From positions 62,001 to 126,000 of the forward strand of contig CAKUDG010000003.1 in the NCBI GenBank assembly GCA_934644965.1: a stretch of 64,000 bases of DNA, written 5' to 3'. A program made the position numbers and the translations under genes. Origin of the DNA: an uncultured Victivallales bacterium. Its GTDB lineage: Bacteria; Verrucomicrobiota; Lentisphaeria; Victivallales; UBA1829. Below are positions 8,296 to 16,851 of this stretch, in pieces. Below the pieces are notes generated by a model, which worked only from the letters and a program-made list of their open reading frames with translations, was not told the origin of the DNA and made no database searches. Position 1 is the first letter of the stretch. Every line of letters starts with the position of its first letter.

Positions 8296-8607
8296 TTTCT
8301 TCAAACTCCGATTTCTAAGTAACTTTCAACAAACAGATTCCATTCCCGGTTTCCGACTGCCAGATCGTCCCCGGATCTCTTCCCTGCGTCCGTCATCGGG
8401 AAATACGGCCGCGGAAAGCATATAACATACTGTCATTCCCTTCTTTTTCAAGCTTTTTCAAGAAAAAAACAAGAGAATCCGTTCAAAAAAACATTCTCTC
8501 CTCCGCGTGACTCCGGCTCCTTCCGACTCCCTTCCCCGCGCCTTCATCGCGGAAACTGCAGCGGAAAAGGAAGCGGGACACACGCATTCCCTTTCATTTT
8601 TTCCCTG
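8296..8607. other. Intergenic region between argS and rplM
   Basis: This 312-bp stretch carries the candidate rplM promoter and short runs of TTTTTCAAG. I see no gene, RNA or ribosomal-protein leader structure that I can support. Confidence 0.5.
8424..8451 (-). promoter_or_regulatory. Candidate sigma-70-type promoter of rplM-rpsI
   Basis: On the minus strand, TTGAAA (8446-8451) and TATGTT (8424-8429) are separated by 16 bases and lie about 130 bp upstream of rplM. This is a pattern match only. Confidence 0.4.
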
Positions 8608-10413
8608 TCACATGGCGTCCGGAATCCGGATCGTCAAGGTTTCCAGCCCGTCCTTCAGAACTTCCCGCACCGCAAAGCAGAGAGCCAGACGAGCAGAACG
8701 AACCGCAGGATCTTCCGCATTCAATACCGGTTTCTCCCGGTAAAAACGGTTGAACCCTTTCGCCAGATCCAGAAGATAGTTCACCAGTACGGAACAATCC
8801 ATTTTCTCTGCGGCCGAACGGATTGTCTGGGGATAACGGAAAATCTGGAACGCAAGTGATTTCTCCTCAGGGGAATCCAGAAGCGACCAGTCCGCATGCG
8901 CGGGGTCACAGTCGAAACCCCTTTCCGCCGCCTTCCGCGCTATGGAATTGATCCTTGCGCCGGCATACTGCACATAGGGCCCCGTATCGCCTTCAAATTT
9001 CAGAGAAGCCTGAGGATCAAACATCATCGTCGTCTTCGGATTGAATTTCAGAAGCATGAACTTCAAGGCTCCCATACCGATGATCTCGGCGCGTTCCTCC
9101 AGATCCGGCGGCACTTCGCCGCCGCCGCGTTCCAGGGTGGCCTTCTTCGCAAGTGCGTGCATTTCGTCAAACAAATCGTCGGCATCGACAACGGTCCCTT
9201 CGCGGCTCTTCATCTTTCCGGAAGGAAGATTCACCATCCCGTACGCCAGATGGTGGAGTTTATCCGCCCATTCGCAGCCCGTTTTCTTCAGAATGGCAAA
9301 AAGCATCTGGAAATGAAGAAGTTGTTCATCTCCCACCACCCAGATCATCGAATCCGGATGGTGTTCGCGGTATTTCAAAAGCGTGGTGCCGATGTCCTGT
9401 GTGATATAGACGCTGGTGCCGTCTGAACGGAGAAGAACTTTTTCTCCGAGTCTGCCGAGATCCACAATCACAGCCCCGTCGGCCCGATACTGGAATACGC
9501 CTTTCTTCAGATTCTCCGCAATTTCTTCCTTCCCGAGAAGATAGGTCTGACTTTCAAGATACGTCTTCACAAATTTCACACCCATACGTTCATAGGTGCG
9601 GTTGAAGCCGTCGATCACCCAGGAATTCATTTTCTTCCAGAGCGCGACCGTTTCAGGATCGCCGTTCTCCCAGTCCCGGAGCATTTTCTGCGCGGCGCTT
9701 CCGATTTCCGTTTCCGGGAACAACTCATCGGAACTTTTCTCCGCCAGTTCCGGCCTTGCCGCACGGAGGGCGGCAATCTGTTCCTGGAGAACGGAGTTGA
9801 ACTTCACATAATAGTCGCCTACAAAATGATCCCCCTTGATCCCGGAACGTTCCGGACTGTCCCCGTTCCCGTAACGCTGATAGGCCAGCATGGACTTGCA
9901 GATATGGATCCCGCGGTCGTTGATCAGATTCACCGGCAGAAGATCATGCCCCGCACGGCTGAGAAGTGAACATACCGCCATCCCGATCGTATTGTTGCGG
10001 ACATGACCAAGATGCTGCGGCTTGTTCGTGTTCGGGGCGGAATATTCCACCAGGATCCGTCTGCGCTCCTCCGGGGGAAGAGCCACGGAGTCAAAGAGTT
10101 TCCCCATGTCCGCTATGGAGTCGCGGTAAAGAGCCGATGCTTTCAGTGTCACATTGACAAACGCCTTCACCCGGCGTACAGACTGAACATCTTCATTCTT
10201 CCCGAGAATTTCCGACACTTCCTCCGCCAGCTTCTCGGGTGAAGTCCCGAACAGTTTTGCAAAACGGAAACAATTCACCGTGAGATCCCCTTCCATTCCG
10301 GGCGGGCACGGTTCCGCAGTAATCATCCAGTTGGAGGGAACTGCTGCAGCTGGATGCGAAGACAGAAGTTCCTTTTTCACAAAATCCAGACATTGAAAAT
10401 TCATCTTGGTCAA
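8608..10413 (-). CDS. argS: Arginyl-tRNA synthetase
   Basis: A 601-residue class I aminoacyl-tRNA synthetase charging tRNA-Arg. An N-terminal arginyl-tRNA synthetase domain (about 1-110) is followed by the signature SAPNTNKPQHLGHVRNN, in which HLGH replaces HIGH. A KMKSREGT sequence stands where many class I enzymes have KMSKS; ArgRS often deviates here. The C-terminal anticodon-binding domain ends in NRFYREKPVL. A TTG at 10413 is favoured because GGAG precedes it by eight bases; the alternative ATG three codons later (10404) is 17 bases from that site. Confidence 0.95.
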   Translation of the reverse strand: MTKMNFQCLDFVKKELLSSHPAAAVPSNWMITAEPCPPGMEGDLTVNCFRFAKLFGTSPEKLAEEVSEILGKNEDVQSVRRVKAFVNVTLKASALYRDSIADMGKLFDSVALPPEERRRILVEYSAPNTNKPQHLGHVRNNTIGMAVCSLLSRAGHDLLPVNLINDRGIHICKSMLAYQRYGNGDSPERSGIKGDHFVGDYYVKFNSVLQEQIAALRAARPELAEKSSDELFPETEIGSAAQKMLRDWENGDPETVALWKKMNSWVIDGFNRTYERMGVKFVKTYLESQTYLLGKEEIAENLKKGVFQYRADGAVIVDLGRLGEKVLLRSDGTSVYITQDIGTTLLKYREHHPDSMIWVVGDEQLLHFQMLFAILKKTGCEWADKLHHLAYGMVNLPSGKMKSREGTVVDADDLFDEMHALAKKATLERGGGEVPPDLEERAEIIGMGALKFMLLKFNPKTTMMFDPQASLKFEGDTGPYVQYAGARINSIARKAAERGFDCDPAHADWSLLDSPEEKSLAFQIFRYPQTIRSAAEKMDCSVLVNYLLDLAKGFNRFYREKPVLNAEDPAVRSARLALCFAVREVLKDGLETLTIRIPDAM

Positions 10414-10509
10414 TCTCGGTTCTCCAGGTTGTTGGCTCCAAAAAAAGGCATAAGGGAAAAGAAGAAAGAGGGGAGTTTCTTTTTTTTACATTCTCTTTAC
10501 ATCTGCGAA

Positions 10510-11517
10510 TCAAAGGGTGGTCCGAATCACGGTCGAAGTCGTTCCGGGATTCACGGCAATGGAATAGGCTCCGAAACAGGCAGGAATCAGACAGGAGGCT
10601 CCCACCGGAAGCTCCGTCCGGCAGCGGCTGTTTTCAACTGTCACCGGCATATTGATTGCGGTCAGGATATGGAAACTGCGTGTGCTGAATGTGGTATCCC
10701 GCCAGTCTTCCACCAGTTTCAGTTCGTCTGTGCGGAAATAAGGGCAGCGGTTGATCAGGGGGTATTTCCGGTTGTGATCCGCGATATTGCTTGCACCCGG
10801 AATCCGGGAAACGGTGCGGTCCATGAAATCAATGCTTGAAAGCGCCTTCTCGATATGGAGTTCACGGATCTTCCCGTGTTCATCCGTACGGTTCCAGTCG
10901 CTGATTCGGAAAGTCGTGTCGCTGTTCTGCTGGATTTCCAGCAGGAGATTCCTTCCCCCGATGGTATGAATCCGTCCGGCATTGATAAAGTAGGCGTCCC
11001 CGGGAATCGAGTCGAAGGACTGAAGAAGATTTTCCACATCCGCGGAATCCATCAGTGTGAGAAACTGCTGGCGGGTCGCAGAAGATTTCAGTCCGGCAAA
11101 AACCATGGATCCCGGATCGGCATCGATAATATACCACATTTCAGACTTGGGCTGGGAAGCGTCACGCAAACGCGCACAGACGGATTCCGAAGGATGAACC
11201 TGCAGCGACAGACGCCGCCCCGCATCAATCAGTTTCACCAGCAGCGGAAATCGACCGCCACGGAAACTGGATCCGACAAAATCACGCCCATATTCCAGAA
11301 CCAGCTGATGGATGGAAACTCCAGCCAGAACACCGTTCAGAACTGCGGTCTCCACCTCCGGACGGTCACAGATCTCCCAGGCCTCTCCGATCGGCCCCGC
11401 ATCGGAAGGAATCGGACGGCCCAATACTGATGCCAGTTTCGTCCCCCCCCAGAAAACCTGTTTGTAAACAGGTTCAAACAAAAGCGGATAGAGCCGTTCC
11501 TTCTCAATCAAGTTCAT
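10510..11517 (-). CDS. manA: Class I mannose-6-phosphate isomerase
   Basis: A 335-residue zinc-dependent cupin isomerase interconverting mannose-6-phosphate and fructose-6-phosphate. The N-terminal FEPVYKQVFWGGTKL, the metal-site region LSLQVHP with a following KSEMWYII, and the cupin motif AYFINAGRIHTIGGRNLLLEIQ (a histidine metal ligand inside) are characteristic of the short Bacillus-type enzymes. Start choice: ATG at 11526 is only two bases from AGGAG, whereas the in-frame ATG at 11517 has an eleven-base spacing, so the latter is used. It could feed the sugar-nucleotide genes near 36-39 kb. Confidence 0.93.
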   Translation of the reverse strand: MNLIEKERLYPLLFEPVYKQVFWGGTKLASVLGRPIPSDAGPIGEAWEICDRPEVETAVLNGVLAGVSIHQLVLEYGRDFVGSSFRGGRFPLLVKLIDAGRRLSLQVHPSESVCARLRDASQPKSEMWYIIDADPGSMVFAGLKSSATRQQFLTLMDSADVENLLQSFDSIPGDAYFINAGRIHTIGGRNLLLEIQQNSDTTFRISDWNRTDEHGKIRELHIEKALSSIDFMDRTVSRIPGASNIADHNRKYPLINRCPYFRTDELKLVEDWRDTTFSTRSFHILTAINMPVTVENSRCRTELPVGASCLIPACFGAYSIAVNPGTTSTVIRTTL

Positions 11518-11581
11518 TGTTTGCATGTCTCCTTTGCCGAGAGAGATTCGATTCTTCAGTCAACCCTTCTTTCCATTTTTT

Positions 11582-12442
11582 TTACTTGGAAAAAACAATT
11601 GTCCGCCTTCCCGAACAAATAATACGGTGATCCAGATGCGCCCGTACGGCACGTGAGAGCACCCGTCTTTCAATATCCTTTCCGATCCGCTTCAGATCTT
11701 CCGGTTCGGCCTCATGAGTAATTCTTTCCACATCCTGTTCGATGATCGGTCCTTCGTCAAGGTCCGGAGTCGCATAATGGGCGGTGGCGCCGATCATCTT
11801 CACGCCGCGCGCCCAGGCGCGTTCATAAGGATTTCCGCCCTGAAACGCCGGAAGAAACGCATGGTGAATATTGATGATCCGTTCCGGATAACGAGTGACG
11901 AAATCATTGCTCAGGATCTGCATATAGCGGGCCAGAACCACCAGATCCACATCGTATTTGGAAAGAAGATCCAGGATTTCCTTCTCCTGCGCGGCTTTGT
12001 CGCCGTTCCGGATCGGACAGTAGAAATACGGCACACGGAACTGATCCGCCACAGTCTCTAAATCCGGATGATTGCTGATGATGAGCGGAATCTCACACTG
12101 GAAATCCCCGTCCTGCGCATGCACAAGAAGGTCGTACAGGCAGTGAGAAGTCTTTGAAACCATCAGCGCCATCCGTTGAATCCGGTCCAGATAAAACACC
12201 CGCCATTCCAGCTGGAATTGTTCGGCGAAGCGGGAAAAATCCTCTTCAAATTCCCGGCGCGTGCAGGGAAGATCCGAAATATCCAGTTTGATCCGCATGA
12301 AATAAAGATTCTCATGCATGTCCGTATACTGCTGGCAGTGCAGGATATTGAATGTCCTGGAATAGAAGAAGGTCGTGATTTCAGCCAGCAGACCCTTCCG
12401 GTCGCTGCACTTGATCAGAAAAACGGCTTTTTTGCTGGACAT
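11582..12442 (-). CDS. purU: Formyltetrahydrofolate deformylase
   Basis: A 286-residue two-domain enzyme. Residues 1-80 form an ACT domain (VFLIKCSDRKGLLAEITTFF) and the remainder is a formyltransferase-fold catalytic domain with the HHAFLPAFQGGNPYERA active-site segment and the following GATAHYATPDLDEGPII. It hydrolyses 10-formyl-THF to formate and THF, balancing one-carbon pools. The length is typical. It lies about 40 bp downstream of secA and about 55 bp upstream of manA; the link to either is probably positional. Confidence 0.96.
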   Translation of the reverse strand: MSSKKAVFLIKCSDRKGLLAEITTFFYSRTFNILHCQQYTDMHENLYFMRIKLDISDLPCTRREFEEDFSRFAEQFQLEWRVFYLDRIQRMALMVSKTSHCLYDLLVHAQDGDFQCEIPLIISNHPDLETVADQFRVPYFYCPIRNGDKAAQEKEILDLLSKYDVDLVVLARYMQILSNDFVTRYPERIINIHHAFLPAFQGGNPYERAWARGVKMIGATAHYATPDLDEGPIIEQDVERITHEAEPEDLKRIGKDIERRVLSRAVRAHLDHRIICSGRRTIVFSK

Positions 12443-12484
12443 GTCTTTCCTTTCTCCCGCGTTTCTTTCTCCGGCAAAACAAGA

Positions 12485-15460
12485 TCATCTGCCGCAGCAC
12501 TTTTTGTATTTTTTCCCGGAGCCGCAGGGGCAGTCGTCATTCCGCCCGACCTTCGGAAATTCCCGGCGGAAGGAAATCTGTATCTCAGGTTCGGCTTCCC
12601 CTCCCTCGGCGGCTTCCTCCGCCGGAGATCCCGCAGGAGGCAGATCATCGACGGACTGATGTATCAGAGTCTGAGGAATTTTGGCAAAAATTCTCTCAAA
12701 CGCCGCAAGACTCGTCGCCGAACGGAAGATATTGTTCAGGATCTCCTGGTCGATTTCATCCAGAAGTGCATCGAACATCTTGAATGCTTCCTGCTTGTAT
12801 TCCACCAGCGGATCCTTCTGCGCATAGGCACGGAGCCCGATTGTGTTCCGGAGGTCGTCCATGGCACGGAGATGATCCTGCCACAAACGGTCGATTGCGT
12901 CCAGAATAATGTGCCGCTCAAGCCATTTCAGAGCCTCGGGATCTTCCAGAGTCTCCTTGATGGCGTACGCTTCCTTCACGCGGGCGACAATACCGTCAAT
13001 CGTCCGGTCCTGATCGACGATCCCGGAGTCACCTTCTTTGAACACCACCACCTTCTTCTCGTCAAACCCGATCGGGAAAGTGGAATTCAGCCAGGAAATC
13101 AACATCTCGCGGTTGATCTGGCAGGATGCGTCCGGAGGAGTCGCCGCCACGGCGTCCTGCACATGTTTCTCCACGGCAATTTCCAGAATTGCAAAGATTT
13201 CATCTCTGCAGTTTTCATTGAAAAGCGTCTCCTTCCGGAATCCGTAGATGACTTCACGCTGCTTGTTCATGACATCGTCATATTCCAGTGTGCGTTTGCG
13301 GATGGAAAAATGATGCTGTTCCACGCGGCGCTGAGCCGTCTCAATGGATTTGTTCAGCCAGGGGTGCTGAAGCTCCTCGCCTTCCTCCAGCCCGAAGCGC
13401 TCCATGATCTTGACGATCCGGTCCGAACCGAAAAGACGCATGAGATTGTCTTCCAGCGACACATAAAAACGCGAAGCACCGGGATCTCCCTGCCGGGCGC
13501 TGCGTCCGCGAAGCTGCCTGTCAATGCGTCGGGAATCGTGTCTGGAACTGCCGATCACCAGCAATCCGCCCAGCTCGGGAACGCCTTCGCCCAGCTTGAT
13601 ATCCGTTCCGCGCCCCGCCATGTTCGTCGCCACCGTGACGGCTCCCTTCTGACCTGCACGCGCCACAATCTCGGATTCCCGTTCATGGTTTTTCGCGTTC
13701 AATACATTATGGGGGATATTCCGGCGTTTCAGCATCCGGCTTACGATTTCCGAATCTTCCACGGAGATGGTCCCGAGCAGGACCGGCTGTCCGGTGCGGT
13801 AGGCGGCTTCCACCTCATTCAGGATGGCATTGAATTTTTCGCGTTTCGTCTTGTAGACGCAGTCGTTGAAATCGTGACGCTGGCACGGCTTGTTCGTCGG
13901 GATAACGACCACATCCAGCTTGTAGATCTGGTGAAATTCATTCGCTTCCGTTTCCGCAGTTCCGGTCATGCCGGCAAGTTTTGTATAAAGACGGAAATAA
14001 TTCTGAATGGTGATCGTGGCCAGAGTCTGCGTCTCTTTTTCAATTTCAACACATTCCTTCGCTTCCAGAGCCTGATGCAGTCCATCGCTGAAACGGCGGC
14101 CGGGGAGAATGCGCCCGGTGTGCTCGTCCACGATCAGCACCTTGTTGTTCTGGACAACATAATGCACATCCTTTTCAAAAAGACAGTACGCGCGGAGAAG
14201 CTGGGAAATATTCTGGAGACGCTCGCTCTTTTCCGAAAAACGCTGCTGGAACTCTTGTTTCCGGCGGGCTTTCTCCTGAAAATCGGAATCCGGATCGTTG
14301 TCGATGTCATGTAGACCGTTCAGAAGGTCGGGCAGGACGAAGGCATCGGGATCGCCGGGTGAAATCGCCAGACGCCCCTTCTCCGTCAGATCCGCCTCAT
14401 GCTGCTTTTCGTCCATGGAAAAGAAGAGGTCCGCCTGGACATCCTGGAGCATCCCGCGGTTCTGATCGCTGCGTACAAACATTTCCATCTTCTCGAGTTT
14501 CTTCAGAATGGCGGCGTCCTCAAGAACATGTTTGAGCTGTTTGTGCTGGGGCATCCCCATCTTGACCTGAAGAAGTTTGAGGATGGCGTCATCCATCTTT
14601 TCAGGATCGGCGTTCGGATCGGAGAGAGTCTGCCGGGCTTCCTGAATCAGCCGCGAACAGAGAAGATTCTGGCGGTTGTACAAGTCGGCGATCAGAGGAC
14701 GCAGTTTGTCGAACTGATGGGTGGAGACGGACACGGGTCCGGAAATGATCAGCGGCGTCCGGGCTTCATCGATCAGAATCGAGTCGACTTCGTCAATAAT
14801 GGCATAATAATGATCGCGCTGGACCAGGTATTCCTTGTCGGAAGCCATGCCCATGTCGCGCAAATAATCAAATCCGAATTCGCTGTTGGTGCCGTACGTG
14901 ATGTCGCAGGCGTACTGGGCACGGCGTTCGGCGGGGCTCATGGTGTTCTGAATGCAGCCTACGGTGAGACCCAGAAATAAAAAGATCTGACCGACCCATT
15001 CGGAGTCGCGCTTCGCCAGATAGTCGTTGACCGTCACAAGCTGACAGTTCTTTCCCGTCAGGGCATTCAGGTAAAGCGGAAGCGTGGCGACCAGCGTTTT
15101 CCCTTCTCCGGTGGCCATTTCCGCAATCTTCCCCTGATGAAGGACTATGCCCCCGATCAGCTGAACATCAAACGGAACCATATCCCAGGTGAGATCGTGA
15201 CCGCAGACATTGAACGTTTTCCCGCAGAGTCTGCGGCAGGCGTTCTTGACAGTGGCGAACGCCTCGCACATCAGATCGTCCAGAGTCTCCCCCTTCGCCA
15301 GACGTTCCTTGAATTCCTGGGTCTTGGCACAGAGCTGCTCGTCAGTCAGGGACATGTAGCTTTCATCCAGACTGCGTATCTTCTGGACCAGAGGAATCAG
15401 ACGCTTCACATCCCGCGCGGACTTGTTTCCGAAAATCTTTTTCAGAATGGTACTTAACAT
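12485..15460 (-). CDS. secA: Preprotein translocase ATPase SecA
   Basis: A 991-residue SecA, the cytoplasmic motor that drives unfolded preproteins through SecYEG. The Walker A region reads MATGEGKT after VQLIGGIVLHQG, followed by TNSEFGFDYLRD and IDEVDSILIDEARTPLIISGP. The helicase-like second ATPase domain has NMAGRGTDIKLG, and the C-terminus is a SEC-C zinc-binding motif, CPCGSGKKYKKCC, which can contact SecB or the ribosome. It is longer than the E. coli protein (901) because of an extended charged region at about residues 290-420, a known place for lineage insertions. It is followed closely by purU and preceded closely by pyrE. Confidence 0.98.
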   Translation of the reverse strand: MLSTILKKIFGNKSARDVKRLIPLVQKIRSLDESYMSLTDEQLCAKTQEFKERLAKGETLDDLMCEAFATVKNACRRLCGKTFNVCGHDLTWDMVPFDVQLIGGIVLHQGKIAEMATGEGKTLVATLPLYLNALTGKNCQLVTVNDYLAKRDSEWVGQIFLFLGLTVGCIQNTMSPAERRAQYACDITYGTNSEFGFDYLRDMGMASDKEYLVQRDHYYAIIDEVDSILIDEARTPLIISGPVSVSTHQFDKLRPLIADLYNRQNLLCSRLIQEARQTLSDPNADPEKMDDAILKLLQVKMGMPQHKQLKHVLEDAAILKKLEKMEMFVRSDQNRGMLQDVQADLFFSMDEKQHEADLTEKGRLAISPGDPDAFVLPDLLNGLHDIDNDPDSDFQEKARRKQEFQQRFSEKSERLQNISQLLRAYCLFEKDVHYVVQNNKVLIVDEHTGRILPGRRFSDGLHQALEAKECVEIEKETQTLATITIQNYFRLYTKLAGMTGTAETEANEFHQIYKLDVVVIPTNKPCQRHDFNDCVYKTKREKFNAILNEVEAAYRTGQPVLLGTISVEDSEIVSRMLKRRNIPHNVLNAKNHERESEIVARAGQKGAVTVATNMAGRGTDIKLGEGVPELGGLLVIGSSRHDSRRIDRQLRGRSARQGDPGASRFYVSLEDNLMRLFGSDRIVKIMERFGLEEGEELQHPWLNKSIETAQRRVEQHHFSIRKRTLEYDDVMNKQREVIYGFRKETLFNENCRDEIFAILEIAVEKHVQDAVAATPPDASCQINREMLISWLNSTFPIGFDEKKVVVFKEGDSGIVDQDRTIDGIVARVKEAYAIKETLEDPEALKWLERHIILDAIDRLWQDHLRAMDDLRNTIGLRAYAQKDPLVEYKQEAFKMFDALLDEIDQEILNNIFRSATSLAAFERIFAKIPQTLIHQSVDDLPPAGSPAEEAAEGGEAEPEIQISFRREFPKVGRNDDCPCGSGKKYKKCCGR

Positions 15461-15481
15461 GAAAAAACACTTTCCTCCCAA

Positions 15482-16060
15482 TCAGGATCTGGAACCGGGC
15501 ACATCCAGGGGAATTTCTTGTTTGCAGAGGGGACAATCCTCCGGTTCATACGTGGGAAGATTCAATTTGATCAGACTGTGGAAGGGAATGCCGAAATCGG
15601 GCTTTTCACTGCTGCGGTCCGCAATCACGGCAACGGCAACGGGAATGCCGCCGTGTTTCCGGACCAGGTCAATCGTCTGCTGCACCCGGCCACCCTTTGT
15701 CACGACGTCTTCCGCCACAATCACTTTCTCTCCGGGACGGATGGAAAATCCTCGTTTCAGAACCAGCATGTCGTTTTCCTTGTCCGCGAAGATGGCGTCG
15801 ATCTGAAGCGCCCGTGCGATTTCCTGCCCGACGATAAGTCCGCCGACGGCAGGCGATATCACCGTCTCTGCCCCCAGGTCTCCGATCCGTTCCGCCAGAG
15901 TCCGGCAGAGACGCTCCGCGACAAGAGGTTTCCGGAGGATCAGCGCGCACTGGAAAAAGCGGTCGCTGTGCAGGCCGCTGCGAAGTTTGAAGTGTCCGGT
16001 CAGGAGAGCGCCCGCCGACTGGAAGGCGTCGATGATTTCCTGTTCTGTCATCTGCGTCAT
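15482..16060 (-). CDS. pyrE: Orotate phosphoribosyltransferase
   Basis: A 192-residue PRTase making OMP from orotate and PRPP in pyrimidine synthesis. The PRPP-binding motif VIVAEDVVTKGG is clear, and SGLHSDRFFQC matches the family N-terminal part. The C-terminus carries a CPLCKQEIPL cysteine pair, a small zinc-knuckle-like tail seen in a subset of bacterial OPRTs. Start: the ATG at 16060 lies 12 bases from GGAGG; an in-frame TTG at 16069 is very close to it and less likely. The stop is about 20 bp from the secA start. Confidence 0.95.
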   Translation of the reverse strand: MTQMTEQEIIDAFQSAGALLTGHFKLRSGLHSDRFFQCALILRKPLVAERLCRTLAERIGDLGAETVISPAVGGLIVGQEIARALQIDAIFADKENDMLVLKRGFSIRPGEKVIVAEDVVTKGGRVQQTIDLVRKHGGIPVAVAVIADRSSEKPDFGIPFHSLIKLNLPTYEPEDCPLCKQEIPLDVPGSRS

Positions 16061-16121
16061 AATTCTCAAAAGCCTCCGAAAGTATGAAATAAGCTCAAAT
16101 CAGTCTGTGTTTGAACGGGGA

Positions 16122-16580
16122 TCAGCGGAAAGTATCCGGGGACGAGGGTTCGATCCAGAGATGGAAATCCACAGTTCTATCCCCGAGTTTCAAAGTGATC
16201 ATGGTATTCAGACGGGTCAGAAGCAGCGCATAGGGAATTTTGATCTCCCCTCCGGGAACGGCCACGGCGACATTGCATTCGCCGAGAATCGATTCCGCCT
16301 CGCGGACTGCGACGATCAGATGATGCAGTTTCGCCAGTTTCCCGCGAAGTTCCGCATCAAATTCATACGGCTTATGGCATTTCGGGCATAAGACCTGAAG
16401 GTTTTCCCCCGCAAGCTCCATCAGGTTGAATTTGACGACTCCGGAGCAGCCCGGTTCGACACACAGGAAATCCACCTGTGCCTTGCTAGTGTTCATCCCG
16501 TTTTTTTCAGTCATATCGTCGAGTCCCGTCGATTCGTGGATCATTCTGCGGGAAGTTTTATTTTCCGCAGAGTTGTTCAT
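16122..16580 (-). CDS. Hypothetical zinc-ribbon protein
   Basis: A 152-residue protein I cannot assign to a named family. About residues 40-70 contain CVEPGC and CPKC, spaced like a zinc ribbon, and the C-terminal half is a predicted alpha/beta segment (KIPYALLLTRLNTMITLKLGDRTVDFHLW). There is no signal peptide. No good ribosome binding site precedes the ATG at 16580; ATGs at residues 23 and 29 are alternatives that would keep the zinc ribbon. It is the first gene of the minus-strand run into pyrE and shares its upstream region with the divergent greA gene. Confidence 0.6.
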   Translation of the reverse strand: MNNSAENKTSRRMIHESTGLDDMTEKNGMNTSKAQVDFLCVEPGCSGVVKFNLMELAGENLQVLCPKCHKPYEFDAELRGKLAKLHHLIVAVREAESILGECNVAVAVPGGEIKIPYALLLTRLNTMITLKLGDRTVDFHLWIEPSSPDTFR

Positions 16581-16851
16581 TCTGATCCGTTTCAGTTCTG
16601 TTTCCGTTTTACGGCGCGTTCAGCGGCCTTTCCCGTGTGCATACGTACGCGAGAGTTTACTATAGCACGGAATCTCCCCGGATAAAAGTACCAATCGGTG
16701 ATTTTTACCGATTTCTTTTCCGTTTTCAGGGAGAAGGCCTTGAAAACGGAAAAAGAAAATCCCTTTGCAGGATTGAAAAATCGGCGGGGAAGTGGTAGTT
16801 TATAGGATCTACGGATGCAAAAAGCTAATTCTTGAGGAGTTTTTTCGTAAG
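16581..16851. other. Divergent promoter region with two hairpins
   Basis: Between the zinc-ribbon gene (minus) and greA (plus). Hairpin one: AATCGGT (16693-16699) pairs with ACCGATT (16707-16713). Hairpin two: a perfect 13-bp stem, 16716-16728 with 16741-16753, around a 12-base loop. The candidate greA promoter follows at 16773-16801. Confidence 0.65.
16773..16801 (+). promoter_or_regulatory. Candidate greA promoter
   Basis: TTGAAA (16773-16778) and TAGTTT (16796-16801) are 17 bases apart and about 50 bp upstream of the greA start. Pattern match only. Confidence 0.45.

Noticed and set aside
12176..14314. A 712-codon plus-strand frame
   Set aside because: It is antisense to secA, whose motifs are unmistakable; long antisense frames are expected at this GC content.
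16140..16160. GGTTCGATCC-like T-arm of a tRNA
   Set aside because: It lies inside the zinc-ribbon gene and no acceptor, D or anticodon stem surrounds it.
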